A stretch of 14,044 nucleotides of DNA from Chloroflexota bacterium (GTDB lineage Bacteria; Chloroflexota; Anaerolineae; Anaerolineales; UBA4823), in contig DAOVCZ010000022.1 in NCBI GenBank assembly GCA_030669775.1, positions 1 to 14,044 of the forward strand, given 5' to 3'. A model generated the notes under the pieces. It did no database searches. It saw only the letters and a list, made by a program, of their open reading frames with translations, and was not told the origin of the DNA. The position numbers and the translations under genes are program-made. Positions 13,124 through 14,044 of the stretch are shown piece after piece; the first letter of the stretch is position 1, and every line of letters begins with the position of its first letter.

Positions 13124-14044
13124 TGAGGCTCGATCCTCCAATCCAGACTTGGACGCACTGGACCCAAGCGAGTCTCAGGCCATTGCATTCCTGGAGCTCC
13201 GGCAACATCCACAGTAAAGGTCAAAGCTTGTTCATCCTGAAAATAGCGTTTCACTCGAAAAGAACTGGCGTTGATCCCCAGTACGTAGCGACCTCCGTTG
13301 AGGAAATTGGCTGGGATCGTACAAGCACTGGTGTAGTGACCTGCAGCTCGAACACTGAAGCGTTCGTACATCTCTGGTTGATCTGTGTCAAATGAGGTGA
13401 AGACGTACTCCCCTCGAGTGGTCATCAGGTAAATGCCAACCCTCAGACCGGTGATTGGAGCATTTAATTGATACTCAATCTTGATCGTGATAGGTTCGGT
13501 TGAACGGGCTGTATCGACTGTCTTCCCTTTCTGGTCGCAAAGGCGGAGGGCGATTGGACGAAATGGTCGCGCTGCTTCGGGTATTTCGTCTTCATCCCAC
13601 CTTCTCTGCCCGGTCTGCGTATACCCTGTCCCCATATAATAATCAACTGCTTCTTGGGTTGGTGCTCTCAGGACCAAACGACCTTTGTCAAGAAGGATCG
13701 TCTCTTCCGTTAACCGCAATATCGCCGACATATTATGACTGACGAAAAGTACTGTCCGTCCTTGTTTGGCCACATCACTCATCTTCCCCAGGCAGCGGCG
13801 CTGGAATTCAGCATCCCCGACTGCCAACACTTCATCGACCACTAAGATATCAGGTTCAAGGTGAGCTGCGACAGCAAATGCCAGACGCAGATACATACCG
13901 CTTGAAAAGCGTTTGACCGGAGTATCGATGAATTTTTCCACCTCAGAGAATGCCACAATCTCGTCAAATTTTCGATCGATTTCTTCCCGTCCCATACCAA
14001 GAATGGCACCGTTGAGGTAGATATTCTCTCGTCCCGTCAATTCT
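13120..14044 (-). CDS. wzt: Wzt-type ABC transporter ATP-binding protein with C-terminal glycan-binding domain (5' end outside window)
   Basis: The frame is open to the window edge. The first in-frame codons read Glu-Leu-Thr-Gly-Arg-Glu-Asn, the usual Q-loop-following segment of Wzt, so the TTG at 14040 is not a start and the Walker A part lies outside. Seen here, counting from that Leu: the ABC signature region KRFSSGMYLRLAFAVAAHL (43-61), Walker B ILVVDE (65-70), the D-loop AVGD, and the switch histidine in FVSHN (99-103). After about residue 150 a Wzt_C-type beta-sandwich follows to the stop. In O-antigen and capsule systems it binds the finished, often end-capped glycan and licenses export with the Wzm permease. 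The Wzm gene would be expected upstream, outside the window. The stop overlaps the next start (ATGA). Confidence 0.9.
   Translation of the reverse strand, partial: ELTGRENIYLNGAILGMGREEIDRKFDEIVAFSEVEKFIDTPVKRFSSGMYLRLAFAVAAHLEPDILVVDEVLAVGDAEFQRRCLGKMSDVAKQGRTVLFVSHNMSAILRLTEETILLDKGRLVLRAPTQEAVDYYMGTGYTQTGQRRWDEDEIPEAARPFRPIALRLCDQKGKTVDTARSTEPITIKIEYQLNAPITGLRVGIYLMTTRGEYVFTSFDTDQPEMYERFSVRAAGHYTSACTIPANFLNGGRYVLGINASSFRVKRYFQDEQALTFTVDVAGAPGMQWPETRLGPVRPSLDWRIEPQ
13135..13139 (-). promoter_or_regulatory. Shine-Dalgarno GGAGG inside the end of the ABC gene
   Basis: GGAGG lies 11 nt before ATG 13123, in the last codons of the Wzt-like gene. With the ATGA overlap it indicates translational coupling and supports the shorter start of the 531-residue protein. 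Confidence 0.5.

Noticed and set aside
1..14044. Mobile element, CRISPR array, toxin-antitoxin or defence system
   Set aside because: No transposase, integrase, regularly spaced repeats or nuclease/toxin motifs seen on either strand. All intact genes fit glycan synthesis, export or the envelope.

Overview
The window is one long, uninterrupted run of minus-strand genes: thirteen coding regions, with both edge genes cut by the window. It reads as the inside of a surface-polysaccharide (capsule, O-antigen or glycoprotein-glycan) locus. The base composition is moderate. A Cys-anchored lipoprotein carries a long Thr/Pro stalk of the TPTATPT kind, which is typical of Anaerolineae-type Chloroflexota. 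That makes this phylum my best guess, but no phylogenetic marker gene is present. I see no rRNA, tRNA, CRISPR, insertion sequence or integrase.

Transcription runs from high to low coordinates. The order is: (1) the 3' part of a Wzt-type ABC exporter ATPase with a glycan-binding C-terminal domain (14044-13120); (2) a 531-residue capsule-synthesis-like protein (13123-11528); (3) a class I methyltransferase (11520-10627); (4) a PseB-type UDP-GlcNAc 4,6-dehydratase/5-epimerase (10627-9620); (5) an RmlD-like SDR reductase (9537-8623); (6) a NeuB/PseI/SpsE-family nonulosonate synthase (8600-7533); (7) a GT4 glycosyltransferase (7514-6417); (8) an SpsF-type cytidylyltransferase (6424-5558); (9) a GT-A-like transferase (5408-4512); (10) a zinc-ribbon methyltransferase (4479-3592); (11) a lipoprotein with a possible GerMN domain (3547-2831); (12) a GT2 glycosyltransferase (2818-1826); (13) a PAPS-type sulfotransferase (1713-673); and (14) the 5' part of a Gfo/Idh/MocA oxidoreductase (647-1), numbered 14 because genes 1 and 14 are the two partial ones. 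Several junctions are coupled by overlap (ATGA at 13120-13123, TGATG at 10625-10629, an 8-nt overlap at 6417-6424). The largest gap is only 149 bases, so an operon or a few nested operons is likely.

Together the genes could make, activate, polymerise, decorate and export a glycan containing a nonulosonic (sialic-acid-like) sugar. The combination PseB + reductase + NeuB-family synthase + SpsF-like activator is unusual. The aminotransferase (PseC), acetyltransferase (PseH) and UDP-sugar hydrolase (PseG) of the pseudaminic acid route are all absent from the window, and a C4-ketoreductase candidate sits where PseC would be expected. This suggests, as inference only, a 9-deoxy nonulosonate with a 7-hydroxyl rather than a 7-amino group, comparable to fusaminic acid of Fusobacterium. 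Methyltransferases and a sulfotransferase would add further decoration.
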